Positions 52,559-60,974 of a DNA stretch of 64,000 bases are shown piece after piece (the stretch's first letter is position 1; every line of letters begins with the position of its first letter). The stretch is from the NCBI RefSeq assembly GCF_005870025.1, contig NZ_VATA01000005.1:1-64000 (forward strand). Reading direction: 5' to 3'. A program made the position numbers and the translations under genes. The DNA comes from Poseidonocella sp. HB161398 (GTDB lineage: Bacteria; Pseudomonadota; Alphaproteobacteria; Rhodobacterales; Rhodobacteraceae). Below the pieces are notes generated by a model. It was not told where the DNA came from, made no database searches, and was given only the letters and a program-made list of their open reading frames with translations.

Positions 52559-53673
52559 GTCGGCAGGCCCCCCGGAATGCCCAGGCTGCGCATCTCGTCG
52601 CGCAGGAAGGCGGCGATGGCGGCGTTCTGGCCGATCAGCGAGAATTTCGCGCCGTCGCCGTAATCGGTGAGGTTGATCATCTCTGTGGTGATGACCGCGA
52701 GGCGGCTTTCCGGCGTCCCGGCATGATGGCGCAGCACCTTGCGGGCGACGTGCTTGCAGGGCTCCAGCCGCCAGGCCTCCCAGGGGGAATGCCATTCGCC
52801 CGCCGCGGGCCGGGTGAACGGGTAGAGGATCGCGCGGCCGGGCTGGCCCTCGCGCTGGCGCTGGTGCGGATCGTCCGGCACGCCCGCGGCGCCGTTGCCG
52901 CTGTCGTGATGCGACCAGAGGTTCCGCGGCCCGGACGGCGTCACCGCGCGGAGCTGGAACCAGCGGACGATGCCCGCATCGAGCCATTCGTCGACCAGGT
53001 TGCCCGGCAGGTAGGGGTCGAGCACCAGCCGCCCGGCCTCGACATCCCCGCGGATGCCCGAGACTTCGAGCTCCGCCGGGTCGCCCATCTTGAAGAGCAT
53101 GTGGGAATAGTCGAGCGTCAGGTTGAACGGGATGCCCGCCTTGTCCGCGGCCTCGGCGACCACGGCGACGCGGCGCGGATCCTCGCTCCACATGTTCACG
53201 TGCAGCTCGAAGCAGGGCTCGATGCCCGCGGCCTCGCCCGCCTCCCAGGCCTCGGCCCAAGCGCGGATCACCTCGTCATCGGTGGCCCAGCGGCCCTCGG
53301 AATGCCAAGCGAAGACCATCATGTTGTGGAACTTCGCCCCGGCTTCGACCGCGCGGGCCATGTTGGCGCGCAGGCCGGGCAGGTAGCCCGGCCCCAGCGC
53401 ATAGACGCCGCTGGCGGTGAAGGCGGGCAGGCCATTGGCCTCCGAAAGCGCGCGGAAGGCGTCGACCTCGCCCGGCATCGGCAGCCGGTCGAAGAAGTCG
53501 AAGACCCCGGCGCCGGCGACCATGGCGAACTGTTCCTCCAGAGGCTGCTCGGCGAAGGAGACCGGGCGGCCGGGCGAGGAGGCCTGCGCGCCGCGGCCGT
53601 TGCAGCCGATGGGCAGCGGCGCCGCGCGGCTGGCGGCGGCCCGCAGGGGACGCATCTCAGTCATGGTAGACAT
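52555..53673 (-). CDS. Xylose-isomerase-like TIM-barrel protein
   Basis: The 372-residue protein looks like the sugar phosphate isomerase/epimerase (AP endonuclease 2) barrel. Possible metal ligands are in PCFELHVNMWSED, FNLTLDYSHMLF and NLWSHHDSG. The reaction is unknown. It is sandwiched between the oxygenase and its reductase, with overlaps at both ends, so it should act on the same compound. Start codons at 53673, 53664 and 53655 are all in frame; the one at 53664 overlaps the oxygenase stop (ATGACTGA) and is a good alternative. Confidence 0.7.
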   Translation of the reverse strand: MSTMTEMRPLRAAASRAAPLPIGCNGRGAQASSPGRPVSFAEQPLEEQFAMVAGAGVFDFFDRLPMPGEVDAFRALSEANGLPAFTASGVYALGPGYLPGLRANMARAVEAGAKFHNMMVFAWHSEGRWATDDEVIRAWAEAWEAGEAAGIEPCFELHVNMWSEDPRRVAVVAEAADKAGIPFNLTLDYSHMLFKMGDPAELEVSGIRGDVEAGRLVLDPYLPGNLVDEWLDAGIVRWFQLRAVTPSGPRNLWSHHDSGNGAAGVPDDPHQRQREGQPGRAILYPFTRPAAGEWHSPWEAWRLEPCKHVARKVLRHHAGTPESRLAVITTEMINLTDYGDGAKFSLIGQNAAIAAFLRDEMRSLGIPGGLPT

Positions 53674-54727
53674 AGCTCCCGTCGGGCTCCGCCGAGACGT
53701 CGTCGGTGCGCTCGCGCTCCAGCATCTCGGTGATGCGCTTGCGGTAGACCATCGGGCCGCGGTCGATCGCCAGGCGGATCGGGCGGCGCTTCAGCGGGCG
53801 GGCCTCCTCGGCATGGACGGCCTCGAGGATCTCCTTGTCCTCGCCGAAGGCGATGCGGAACATCGCGTCGATCTTCTCGGAGGCCTCGGCGGTCTCGATC
53901 GCGGTGTTGCGCAGGTGCATCCAGCGGTCGATCGTCTCGTTCTCGTTGACCGGCGTCATGAAATGCAGCGCGAAGATGCGGTTGCCCTGGTCGCGGTCCT
54001 CCTCGTCGATCTGCGCGGCGGCATCGGCGGAGCCGAAATCGATCACCGCGATCGAGGGGGCATGCAGGTGGTAGTAGTGCCAGCGGTCGACATTGCCCTC
54101 GAACCCGCCGAAGGCCTTGAAGAAGCCGATCGGCTCCGCGTCGCGGATCCAGCGCCAGGCGGTGATCGTCGGCCCCTCGGTGGAGACATGGACCGGCACG
54201 TTCTCGGAGGCCGAATTGCCGAGCGTGGTGGGGTGGACGAAGCTGACATGCGCCGGATCGACGAGGTTCTCGGCGACGTTGAGATAGTTCGATTTCAGGT
54301 AGAGCGCGTCGCCCTGGTGGGCGTGCCAGCCGGCTTCGTAGAATTGCGGCAGGTCGAAGATCTTCTCGGGATCGGCGCGGTGCGGATCGCCCATCCAGAT
54401 CCAGACGATGTCGTTCTTCTCGACCACGGGATAGGCGTCGACATAGGCGGAGGGCGGGATCTTGTCCTGGCCCGGAACGCGGGTGCACTTGCCGTCCGGC
54501 CCGAAGGTCAGCCCGTGATAGCCGCATTGCACCGCATCGCCGATCCGCTTGCCCTTCGACAGCGGCAGCAGCCGGTGCGGGCAGCGGTCCTCCAGCGCGG
54601 CGACATGGCCGTCGCGGCGGCGGTAGAGCAGCACGGGATCGCCCAGGATGGTGAAACGGCGCAGCGTGTCGTCGATCTCGGAGGACCAGGCGGCTACGTA
54701 CCATGCGTTGCGGACCAGCGTCGTCAT
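53657..54727 (-). CDS. Rieske [2Fe-2S] aromatic oxygenase (vanillate O-demethylase-like, VanA family)
   Basis: The 356-residue oxygenase has the Rieske ligands CPH (Cys 49, His 51) and CGYH (Cys 68, His 71). The mononuclear iron site is in NVAENLVDPAHVSFVHPTT. Size and layout match VanA-type O-demethylases/hydroxylases that work with a VanB reductase, which is encoded just downstream. An aromatic or similar methylated or ring compound is the expected substrate. The start at 54727 is chosen because GGGAG lies 6 bases before it; the ATG at 54733 directly abuts that site. Confidence 0.9.
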   Translation of the reverse strand: MTTLVRNAWYVAAWSSEIDDTLRRFTILGDPVLLYRRRDGHVAALEDRCPHRLLPLSKGKRIGDAVQCGYHGLTFGPDGKCTRVPGQDKIPPSAYVDAYPVVEKNDIVWIWMGDPHRADPEKIFDLPQFYEAGWHAHQGDALYLKSNYLNVAENLVDPAHVSFVHPTTLGNSASENVPVHVSTEGPTITAWRWIRDAEPIGFFKAFGGFEGNVDRWHYYHLHAPSIAVIDFGSADAAAQIDEEDRDQGNRIFALHFMTPVNENETIDRWMHLRNTAIETAEASEKIDAMFRIAFGEDKEILEAVHAEEARPLKRRPIRLAIDRGPMVYRKRITEMLERERTDDVSAEPDGSYVYHD

Positions 54728-54733
54728 TGTCAT

Positions 54734-54967
54734 CTCCCGGCCACCCGCGGGGGCGGCTTGCTTGCGTGAATTGCTACGTAGTCAAAGTGAATTCTCGCGG
54801 CGAGTCGGTCAATGGCTTCCCATGATCCAGATCAATAACTGGCGCGATTTGTTTGTATGCGCACGAATGGACCGCGCATTGGATAAACTTGCCCAAATCT
54901 TAGGCGGAAAAAGTTGCGAGTACGTAGAAAAATCCGCCGCAAGACGGCGCGGCGGGCGTCGCGCGGC
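54734..54967 (-). promoter_or_regulatory. Promoter region of the Rieske oxygenase operon with TACGTAG motifs
   Basis: This AT-richer 234-base gap lies between the MarR gene and the oxygenase operon. The palindrome CTACGTAG occurs at 54774-54781 with near-symmetric TTG/CAA flanks. TACGTAG recurs at 54921-54927, and a third TACGTA sits just inside the oxygenase gene near 54695. These are candidate sites for the MarR regulator. Promoter boxes were not resolved. Confidence 0.45.
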
Positions 54968-55429
54968 CTAGTCCTCGGCGGGCAGGAGCTTGCGCAGGAG
55001 CTCGAGGAAGAGCGTCCGCTCGATCTCGGTCAGGGGCGCCAGCAGCGCGTCCCCGGCCTCGACGCTGACCGGCACATGGGTCTCGGCGCAGGCGCGCCCG
55101 GCCTCGGTCAGCGACAGCACGGTGGTGCGCTGGTCGGCGGGGTCGCGGCGCTTCTCGATCATGCCGTCGCGGGCGAGCTTGCGCACGACGACGGTGGTGG
55201 TCGAGGGATCCATGCTGGTCATCCGGCCGAGGCGGCTCTGTGCCATCGGCCCCTCGCGCAGCAGCGTGACCAGCGCGACGAACTGCGTGACCGAGAGATT
55301 GGGCAGCTGCACCTTCTGGGTGAAAAGCTGCGCGCCGCGCTGGTGCACACGCCGCACCAGCTGCGCGGGATGGTTGCGGGCATCGTATTCGGCAACCCGC
55401 CGCTCGAACTCGTCCTGATCCGCGGCCAT
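54968..55429 (-). CDS. MarR family transcriptional regulator
   Basis: The 153-residue protein has the MarR winged helix (LSVTQFVALVTLLREGPMAQSRLGRMTSMDPSTTTVVVRKL, then GMIEKRRDPADQRTTVLSLTEAG) and helical dimer ends. The same strand carries the Rieske oxygenase operon 241 bases downstream, so it is the likely repressor of that operon. MarR relatives usually sense phenolic or aromatic ligands, which suits an O-demethylase cassette. Confidence 0.92.
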   Translation of the reverse strand: MAADQDEFERRVAEYDARNHPAQLVRRVHQRGAQLFTQKVQLPNLSVTQFVALVTLLREGPMAQSRLGRMTSMDPSTTTVVVRKLARDGMIEKRRDPADQRTTVLSLTEAGRACAETHVPVSVEAGDALLAPLTEIERTLFLELLRKLLPAED

Positions 55430-55572
55430 GCCGTCCCCGTTGCGCTGTCCCGGACCTCAGAGGCCGGGCCGGGCGACGATAGCAGCCGCGACGGGCGGCT
55501 TCCAGCCCGGGGCGATTGCGGCATCTGCGCTTTCCCGGCAGACTGGGGACCCGGAGGGAGGCACGGCACGGC

Positions 55573-56886
55573 ATGGAACCAGACCTGTTCGAGCAGACGG
55601 CGGATTACGGGCTCGACCTGTACCATTTCCTGAAAGTCCAGGCGGGCGCGCTGCTCCGGCCCTGGGTCGGCTACCAGGTGCTGATCGCGCTGGGGCTCTT
55701 CGCGCTGGCCCATCTGGCCGCGATGGTGATCGGGCCGCGCCTGCATGACTGGCTGCGGGCGCGCCAGGGCTGGCCGATGTGGCGGATGCGCACCGCGCTG
55801 GTGCTGCACCGGCGGCTGCGCGGGCTGATCTTCGTGCCGCTGATCTGGGGGATGATCTACCTGCTGCGCGAGACCACCTGGCCCAGCCGCTCCTTCCTGC
55901 TGACGATCATCGGCAACCTGTCGCTGGCCTGGATCGTGGTGGCGCTGGCGGCGCGGCTGATCGCCAACAAGGTGCTGCGCGCGGTGGTGCAGTACGGCGC
56001 CTGGATCTGGCTGACCCTGACGGTGCTGGGCCAGACCGAGCAATTCGTCGAGCTGATGTCGCATATCACCGTCGATCTCGGCAGCCTGACAATCTCGGCC
56101 TGGATGGTGGTGCAGGCGGCGGTGGCGGTCACGGTGCTGCTGGCGGGGGCGCGCTTCGTGTCGCGCATCTCGGCCGCGCGGATCAATGCCAACGAGGAGA
56201 TGAGCCCCTCGATGCGGGTGCTCACCGTCAAGGCGGTGCAGCTGGCGCTCTACGGCTCGGCCTTCCTCTTCGCGATGAAGGCGGTGGGCGTCGATCTGAC
56301 CGGGCTGGCGGTGCTTTCGGGGGCGATCGGCGTCGGGCTCGGCTTCGGCCTGCAGAAAGTCGTGTCGAACCTGGTCTCGGGGATCATCATCCTCTTGGAC
56401 AAGTCGGTGAAGCCCGGCGACGTGATCTCGCTGGGCGAGACCTTCGGCTGGATCAACGCGCTCGGCGCCCGCTATGTCTCGGTGGTGACGCGGGACGGGC
56501 GCGAATACCTGATCCCGAACGAGGACATGATCACCGGCCAGGTGGTGAACTGGTCGCATTCGAACGAATTCGTCCGGCTCGACATCTTCTTCGGCACCTC
56601 CTACCAGAGCGACCCCCACCAGGTGCGGCGCATCGCGGTGGAGGCGGCGCAGTCGGTCAGGCGCGTGCTGGCGTCGAAGCCGCCCGTCTGCCACATCACC
56701 GGTTTCGGCGACAGCTCGGTCGACTACATCCTGCGCTTCTGGATCAGCGATCCCTCGGACGGGCTGACCAATGTGCGCGGCGCGGTCTACCTGGCGCTCT
56801 GGGACGCGTTCAAGGCCAATGGCATCTCCATCCCCTTCCCGCAGCGCGAAGTGCGGATGCTGGGCGCAGAGGCGGCCGGAAGCTGA
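55573..56886 (+). CDS. MscS family mechanosensitive ion channel
   Basis: The 437-residue membrane protein has four or five N-terminal helices. The MscS core follows: VLSGAIGVGLGFGLQKVVSNLVSGIIILLDKSVKPGDVI near residue 255-290, then the beta domain (YLIPNEDMITGQVVNWSH). It releases solutes during hypo-osmotic shock. The start MEPDLF at 55573 is preceded by GGAGGGAG at a slightly long distance. The gene stands alone on the plus strand and converges on the small RNA and phaC. Confidence 0.92.
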   Translation: MEPDLFEQTADYGLDLYHFLKVQAGALLRPWVGYQVLIALGLFALAHLAAMVIGPRLHDWLRARQGWPMWRMRTALVLHRRLRGLIFVPLIWGMIYLLRETTWPSRSFLLTIIGNLSLAWIVVALAARLIANKVLRAVVQYGAWIWLTLTVLGQTEQFVELMSHITVDLGSLTISAWMVVQAAVAVTVLLAGARFVSRISAARINANEEMSPSMRVLTVKAVQLALYGSAFLFAMKAVGVDLTGLAVLSGAIGVGLGFGLQKVVSNLVSGIIILLDKSVKPGDVISLGETFGWINALGARYVSVVTRDGREYLIPNEDMITGQVVNWSHSNEFVRLDIFFGTSYQSDPHQVRRIAVEAAQSVRRVLASKPPVCHITGFGDSSVDYILRFWISDPSDGLTNVRGAVYLALWDAFKANGISIPFPQREVRMLGAEAAGS

Positions 56887-56892
56887 CGGGGG

Positions 56893-57005
56893 AAAAGAAA
56901 AAGCGGCGGTCCCAGGGAGGAGGAGGGGACCGCCGCCGATTTCCGCAGCTCAGGGAGGAGGAGGAGCTGCCGGAAACTTTCTACTCAGTCACTCGTGACG
57001 TCGTT
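56893..57005 (-). ncRNA. Two-hairpin CCUCC-loop small RNA (cuckoo/CcsR-like)
   Basis: On the minus strand two stem-loops follow each other and share an identical 12-base loop CUCCUCCUCCCU. Hairpin 1 (56940-56976) has stem UUUCC plus GCAGCUC with one bulged G. Hairpin 2 (56903-56936) has a perfect 11-base stem GCGGCGGUCCC, followed by UUUUUCUUUU, making a classic terminator. The loops resemble anti-Shine-Dalgarno sequence. This is the layout of the Rhodobacter CcsR/cuckoo RNA family. A possible promoter (TTGCTG, 17 bases, TAGGTT, at 57012-57040) would start the RNA near 57005. The 5' end is a guess. Confidence 0.78.
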
Positions 57006-57011
57006 ATCGCT

Positions 57012-57040
57012 AACCTAGAGGGTTCGCCGCGCCGCAGCAA
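57012..57040 (-). promoter_or_regulatory. Possible promoter for the small RNA
   Basis: Read on the minus strand, TTGCTG and TAGGTT are 17 bases apart and would place a start about 7 bases downstream. The -10 match is weak, so an alternative sigma factor or processing from the phaC transcript are also possible. Confidence 0.25.
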
Positions 57041-57114
57041 CCTTCCGTTGGGCAATGCCGCCATGCGCCGGGCGCAAGCCTGTCCGGCCCGCCCGGCGCA
57101 TGGCCGCTCAGGGC

Positions 57115-58845
57115 TCAGCCGAAGACATAGGTCCCCGGTGCCGGGCCCAGAGACGGTGGCGCCTCCGGGGCGGGGACGGGCGCGCTGCTCTGCTTGCCCA
57201 GCCACTCCGCCCAGGGCTCCCACCAGGAGCCGTCGCGCGTCTCGGCCAGCTCCATCCAGCTGTCGGCCGAAAGGTGCGGGCTGCCCTGCGGCTTCTCGCG
57301 GATGCGGAAATGGCGCCGCGGATGGCCCGGCTCCGAGACGATCCCGGCATTGTGCCCGCCCGAGGTCAGCACGAAGGTGACATCCGTGTCGGTCAGCAGG
57401 TTGAACTTGTAGACCGAGCGCCAGGGCGCGACGTGGTCGGTCTCGGTGCCGACGGCGAAGGCCGGGACCTTGATGTCGTTGAGGTTCACCGTATGGCCGA
57501 GCACCCGCCACTGGCCGCGGGCCAGCTGGTTCTCCAGGAAGAGGCCGCGCAGGTATTCGGTATGCATCCTCGCGGGCATGCGCGTGCTGTCGGCATTCCA
57601 GGCCATCAGCGCGTTCTTGCCGGATTTCTGGCCCATCATGTACTGGGTGATGATCCGGCTCCAGAACAGGTCGTTGGAGCGCAGCATGGTGAAGGCGCCC
57701 GCCATCTGCTCTGCGCCGAGATAGCCCTGGGTCTTCATGATGTCCTCGAGGAAGGCCACCTGGCTTTCCGAAATGAAGAGCGACAGCTCGCCGGCCTCGG
57801 TGAAATCGACCTGCGCCGCCAGCAGCGTGACCGAGGCGATCGGCTGGAACTCGCGATGCGCGACATGCGCCGCCGTCGCCGAGAGCAGCGTCCCGCCCAG
57901 GCAGTAGCCCGCCGTGTGGACCTTGCGCGTGCCGCCCGAGACGAAGTCGAGCGCCGCCAGAGCGCCGTCGCGGACATAATCGTCCATGCCCTTCTCGGCA
58001 TCCTCGCGGGTCGGGTTCTTCCAGGAGATCATGTAGACCTCGAAGCCCTGCTCCAGCAGGTACTTCACCATGGAGTTCCGCTGCTCGAGATCGAGGATGT
58101 AGTATTTCATGATCCAGGCCGGCACGATCAGCAGCGGCTCGGGGCGCACCTCGGCGGTCTGCGGCGTGTAGCGGATCAGCTCCATCAGCTCGTTGCGCAG
58201 CACCACCTCGCCCGGAGTGACGCCCAGCACCTCGCCGACCTTGTAGTCGGCATCGGGCTCCTTCTCGCCGGTGGTCTGCTCGCGCAGGTCGTCGAACCAG
58301 TTCTGCAGCCCGCGCAGGATGTTCTGGCCATGCTCCTCGCGGGTCTTGGCGAGGACGGCGGGGTTGGTGAAGAAGCAGTTCGACGGCGAATAGGTGTCGA
58401 GGATCTGGCGGATGGCGAAATTGACGATCCGCTCGTGGCGGGGATCGGTGCCATGGACCCGGCGCGTGGCCTCGTTCCACCAGGCTTCCTGCTTGAGGAA
58501 GCTGCGCGCCATCACGTTGAAGGGGAAGGCCTCCCAGCCCGGGGCGGAGAAGCGGCGGTCCTTCTTCATCGCCTGCATCTCGGGGCAGTCCTCCTGGCCG
58601 GCCAGGCAGGCGGCGGGCAGGTGCATCGTCTCGATCGCCTGGTCCCAGGCAAGGTTGTAGAGCTCGGTCTGCTTGTTCGGGGAGCCGAGGAGGTGCAGCC
58701 ACCAGTCGAGGGCGGCGGTGCCGAGCGCGGCCGGGGAGAGGCCGCCGGTATAGCGTCCGATCGCGGCGTGGAATTCGCGGTCGCGGTCGTTGCGGGCGGG
58801 ACGGACCACGTGGGAGTCCGCTCCGGCAATGTTGTCGTGCATCAT
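57115..58845 (-). CDS. phaC: Class I polyhydroxyalkanoate synthase
   Basis: The 576-residue enzyme polymerises (R)-3-hydroxyacyl-CoA into PHA at granules. The nucleophile Cys is in AGYCLGGTL (about 315), the Asp in GTETDHVAPW and the His in SGGHNAGIV. The N-terminal half carries FNVMARSFLKQEAWW and MIRYTPQTAEV-like segments of class I enzymes. The start MMHDN at 58845 is preceded by GTGAGGACAGG; the frame stays open further upstream without family resemblance. phaP, phaR, phaA and phaB are not in the window. A small RNA lies directly downstream on the same strand. Confidence 0.95.
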   Translation of the reverse strand: MMHDNIAGADSHVVRPARNDRDREFHAAIGRYTGGLSPAALGTAALDWWLHLLGSPNKQTELYNLAWDQAIETMHLPAACLAGQEDCPEMQAMKKDRRFSAPGWEAFPFNVMARSFLKQEAWWNEATRRVHGTDPRHERIVNFAIRQILDTYSPSNCFFTNPAVLAKTREEHGQNILRGLQNWFDDLREQTTGEKEPDADYKVGEVLGVTPGEVVLRNELMELIRYTPQTAEVRPEPLLIVPAWIMKYYILDLEQRNSMVKYLLEQGFEVYMISWKNPTREDAEKGMDDYVRDGALAALDFVSGGTRKVHTAGYCLGGTLLSATAAHVAHREFQPIASVTLLAAQVDFTEAGELSLFISESQVAFLEDIMKTQGYLGAEQMAGAFTMLRSNDLFWSRIITQYMMGQKSGKNALMAWNADSTRMPARMHTEYLRGLFLENQLARGQWRVLGHTVNLNDIKVPAFAVGTETDHVAPWRSVYKFNLLTDTDVTFVLTSGGHNAGIVSEPGHPRRHFRIREKPQGSPHLSADSWMELAETRDGSWWEPWAEWLGKQSSAPVPAPEAPPSLGPAPGTYVFG

Positions 58846-59131
58846 TAACCTGTCCTCACCTAGCTGTGCCGGGGGCCGTTCCGGCCGGATCGTCCGGCAG
58901 CCTCCGTCCCGCGGGAAAGCTGCGCCCCGGTCCTCCGCCGGATCGCACATCCGCAGCGAGATTAACATGACATGGCGCAATATGCAGGGAAACGGAAACG
59001 CGTCCGGGCGGAAAGCAGCGGGTATTTTCGTCGCATTGGCGCAGGCCCGCCCAGGGCGCTGCGGCCTGCCGCCGACGGGGGCAAGCGGGCCGGGCGCCCC
59101 CAGGCGATGCGCGCTGTTTCGCGCGGGCGCT

Positions 59132-59644
59132 CTAGTCGGCGTGGGCCTCGCCCAGATGGGAATGCCCGGCATGGCTGTGATGCATGGCATCCGCCGCGCC
59201 GATCTCGGCCTCGATCTCCAGAGCTCCGGCATCGGTCAGCAGCACCAGATCCAGATGGCCGCCCTCTTCGAGCGGGGCGGAAAGCCCGCTCAGCCGCACC
59301 GCCATCACGCCCGGGGCCAGCACCATCTCGCGCCCCGCTGGGACCGGCACGGCGGGCAGCGCCTCGGCCGTCTCGGTGCCGCCCGCGATGCGGTAGCCAA
59401 TGAGCGCGGCCGATTGCGCCCGCGCGCTCGAGGCGCCCGAAAGCAGCACCGGCGCCTCGCCGAGATTGTGGACCAGCATGAAGACATCGGCGGTCTTCGC
59501 CGACGTGGCGCGGGTCCAGGCATGCTCGACAACCAGATCGCCCAGGGCGAAGGCGTGATGTTCCTCCTCCTCGTGGCCGTGGGTCTCGGCGGCCATGGCC
59601 GGGCCGGAAAGGGCGAGAAGGGCGGCAAGAAGGAAGCGCGTCAT
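59132..59644 (-). CDS. PCu(A)C-like periplasmic protein with His-rich ends
   Basis: The 170-residue secreted protein has a signal peptide (MTRFLLAALLALSGPAMAA), a His/Glu-rich N-terminal patch (ETHGHEEEEHHA), a PCu(A)C-type cupredoxin-like domain (VFMLVHNLGEAPVLLSGASS, VPAGREMVLAPGVMAVRLSGL) and a His-rich tail (MHHSHAGHSH). The His and Met residues that bind Cu(I) in classical PCu(A)C proteins are missing from the expected blocks. Metal binding therefore probably relies on the His-rich ends. It is the last gene of a four-gene ABC-type operon and may be its metal-binding periplasmic partner. Confidence 0.78.
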   Translation of the reverse strand: MTRFLLAALLALSGPAMAAETHGHEEEEHHAFALGDLVVEHAWTRATSAKTADVFMLVHNLGEAPVLLSGASSARAQSAALIGYRIAGGTETAEALPAVPVPAGREMVLAPGVMAVRLSGLSAPLEEGGHLDLVLLTDAGALEIEAEIGAADAMHHSHAGHSHLGEAHAD

Positions 59645-59660
59645 GGGTGTCTCCGCTGGA

Positions 59661-60974
59661 TCAGGCCCGCAGGCCGTCGGCAATGGGCTGGCGCAGCACC
59701 ACGAGGGCGGGCAGGAGCGACAGCAGGCTGGTGGCGGCGAGGAAGGCCGCGGCCAGGTGGATCTCGGACCAGCCGATCGAGGCCTCGACCAGCACGTCGG
59801 TGCGCAGCGTGACGATCCGCGACAGCACGGCGGAGGCGAGATAGCCCGCGCCGAGCCCCAGCACCGTGCCCGCGGCGAGGAGCCCCGCGCCATAGCTCCA
59901 GATCACCGCCATGACGAAGCGCGCCGGCGCGCCGAGCGCGCGCAGCATCGCGGTCTGGCGCTGGAAGAGCCGGGTCAGGATGAAGAGCCCCAGCAGCACC
60001 GAGGCAGCGACGAGGATCTGGGTGGCGACCGACATCAGCGACATCGCCTGGCGCACGTCGCCCATCACGCGGTAGAGCTCCGAGAGCACCGTGCCGGGGA
60101 AGAAGGCCATGGTCTCGGCATCCCGGGTGAATTCGGATTTCAGCGCGTAATTGGCCCAGAGCGCGGTCGATTTCACGATCACCGCCGGGGTGCCGGGGAA
60201 ATCGTCCGGATCGAAGGGCGGGCCGATCTGCGCGGCGCGCTCCGGCGCGTGGCCATTGGCCAGGCCATGGACCTCCCAGACGGCCTCGACCGGGATCAGC
60301 AGCGCCCGGTCCCAGGGCGTCCCCGAGCGGGGCAGCAGGCCGGTGACGACATAGTCCGCGCCGTCATGGGCGTGGTCGTCGGCGCCTGCGCCGGTGCCAT
60401 GGGCCGGGGTGAAATGGTCGCCGATCGCCAGACCCGCGGCGGCGCCCGCGATGGCCTCGGAGGTGGACTGCCACATCCGGCCCTCGAGCGCGCCATCGCC
60501 CAGATGGGCGACGAAATCTGCGGTGGTGCCGATCACCGGGCTCGTCCCGTAGCTGTCGCCGAAGGCGAGCGGCGCGGCGATGTCGACATTTTCGTTGCGG
60601 GCGATCTCGTCATAGGCCGCCCCGCCCAGCAGCGGCACGTCCGAGGGCTGCAGGAAGACGGTGGCGAGCATCATCGTCATCTCGCTGCCCGGGGCGGAGA
60701 TCACCAGGTCGAACTTGTCGGCGGCGCTGGCCATGCCGCGGCGCAGCCCGCGCTCCTGCGCGATCACGCCGATCCCCATGCCGACCGAGACGGCGATCAG
60801 GAGGACGAAGATCAGGTTGGCCCAGCGGAACCGCCAGAGCACGGCGCGCACCAGCGGCAGCGGCGCGAAGCCGCGCAGCAGGACGAGCGCGCAGAGCGCC
60901 AGCGGCGCGAGCAGGCCGAGCGTGACCAGGATGTCCTGCGCCAGCACCGGCAGCGCGTCCCAGAGATCACGCAT
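59661..60974 (-). CDS. FtsX/MacB-like ABC transporter permease
   Basis: The 437-residue inner-membrane protein has N-terminal helices, a large periplasmic domain and three C-terminal helices with the FtsX core (LFQRQTAMLRALGAPARFVMAVI, SLLPALVVLRQPI). The periplasmic part contains a His/Asp-rich insert near residue 215 (AHGTG..DDHAHDG) that could bind metal. The start at 60974 follows GGAGGA with a 5-base gap and overlaps the ATPase gene by 8 bases. It belongs with the ATPase and the secreted proteins on either side. Confidence 0.87.
   Translation of the reverse strand: MRDLWDALPVLAQDILVTLGLLAPLALCALVLLRGFAPLPLVRAVLWRFRWANLIFVLLIAVSVGMGIGVIAQERGLRRGMASAADKFDLVISAPGSEMTMMLATVFLQPSDVPLLGGAAYDEIARNENVDIAAPLAFGDSYGTSPVIGTTADFVAHLGDGALEGRMWQSTSEAIAGAAAGLAIGDHFTPAHGTGAGADDHAHDGADYVVTGLLPRSGTPWDRALLIPVEAVWEVHGLANGHAPERAAQIGPPFDPDDFPGTPAVIVKSTALWANYALKSEFTRDAETMAFFPGTVLSELYRVMGDVRQAMSLMSVATQILVAASVLLGLFILTRLFQRQTAMLRALGAPARFVMAVIWSYGAGLLAAGTVLGLGAGYLASAVLSRIVTLRTDVLVEASIGWSEIHLAAAFLAATSLLSLLPALVVLRQPIADGLRA

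Noticed and set aside
56911-56966. GGAGGAGG runs on the plus strand as ribosome-binding sites for short genes
   Set aside because: No start codon with a coding frame follows; they are the loop complements of two hairpins whose terminator orientation is on the minus strand.
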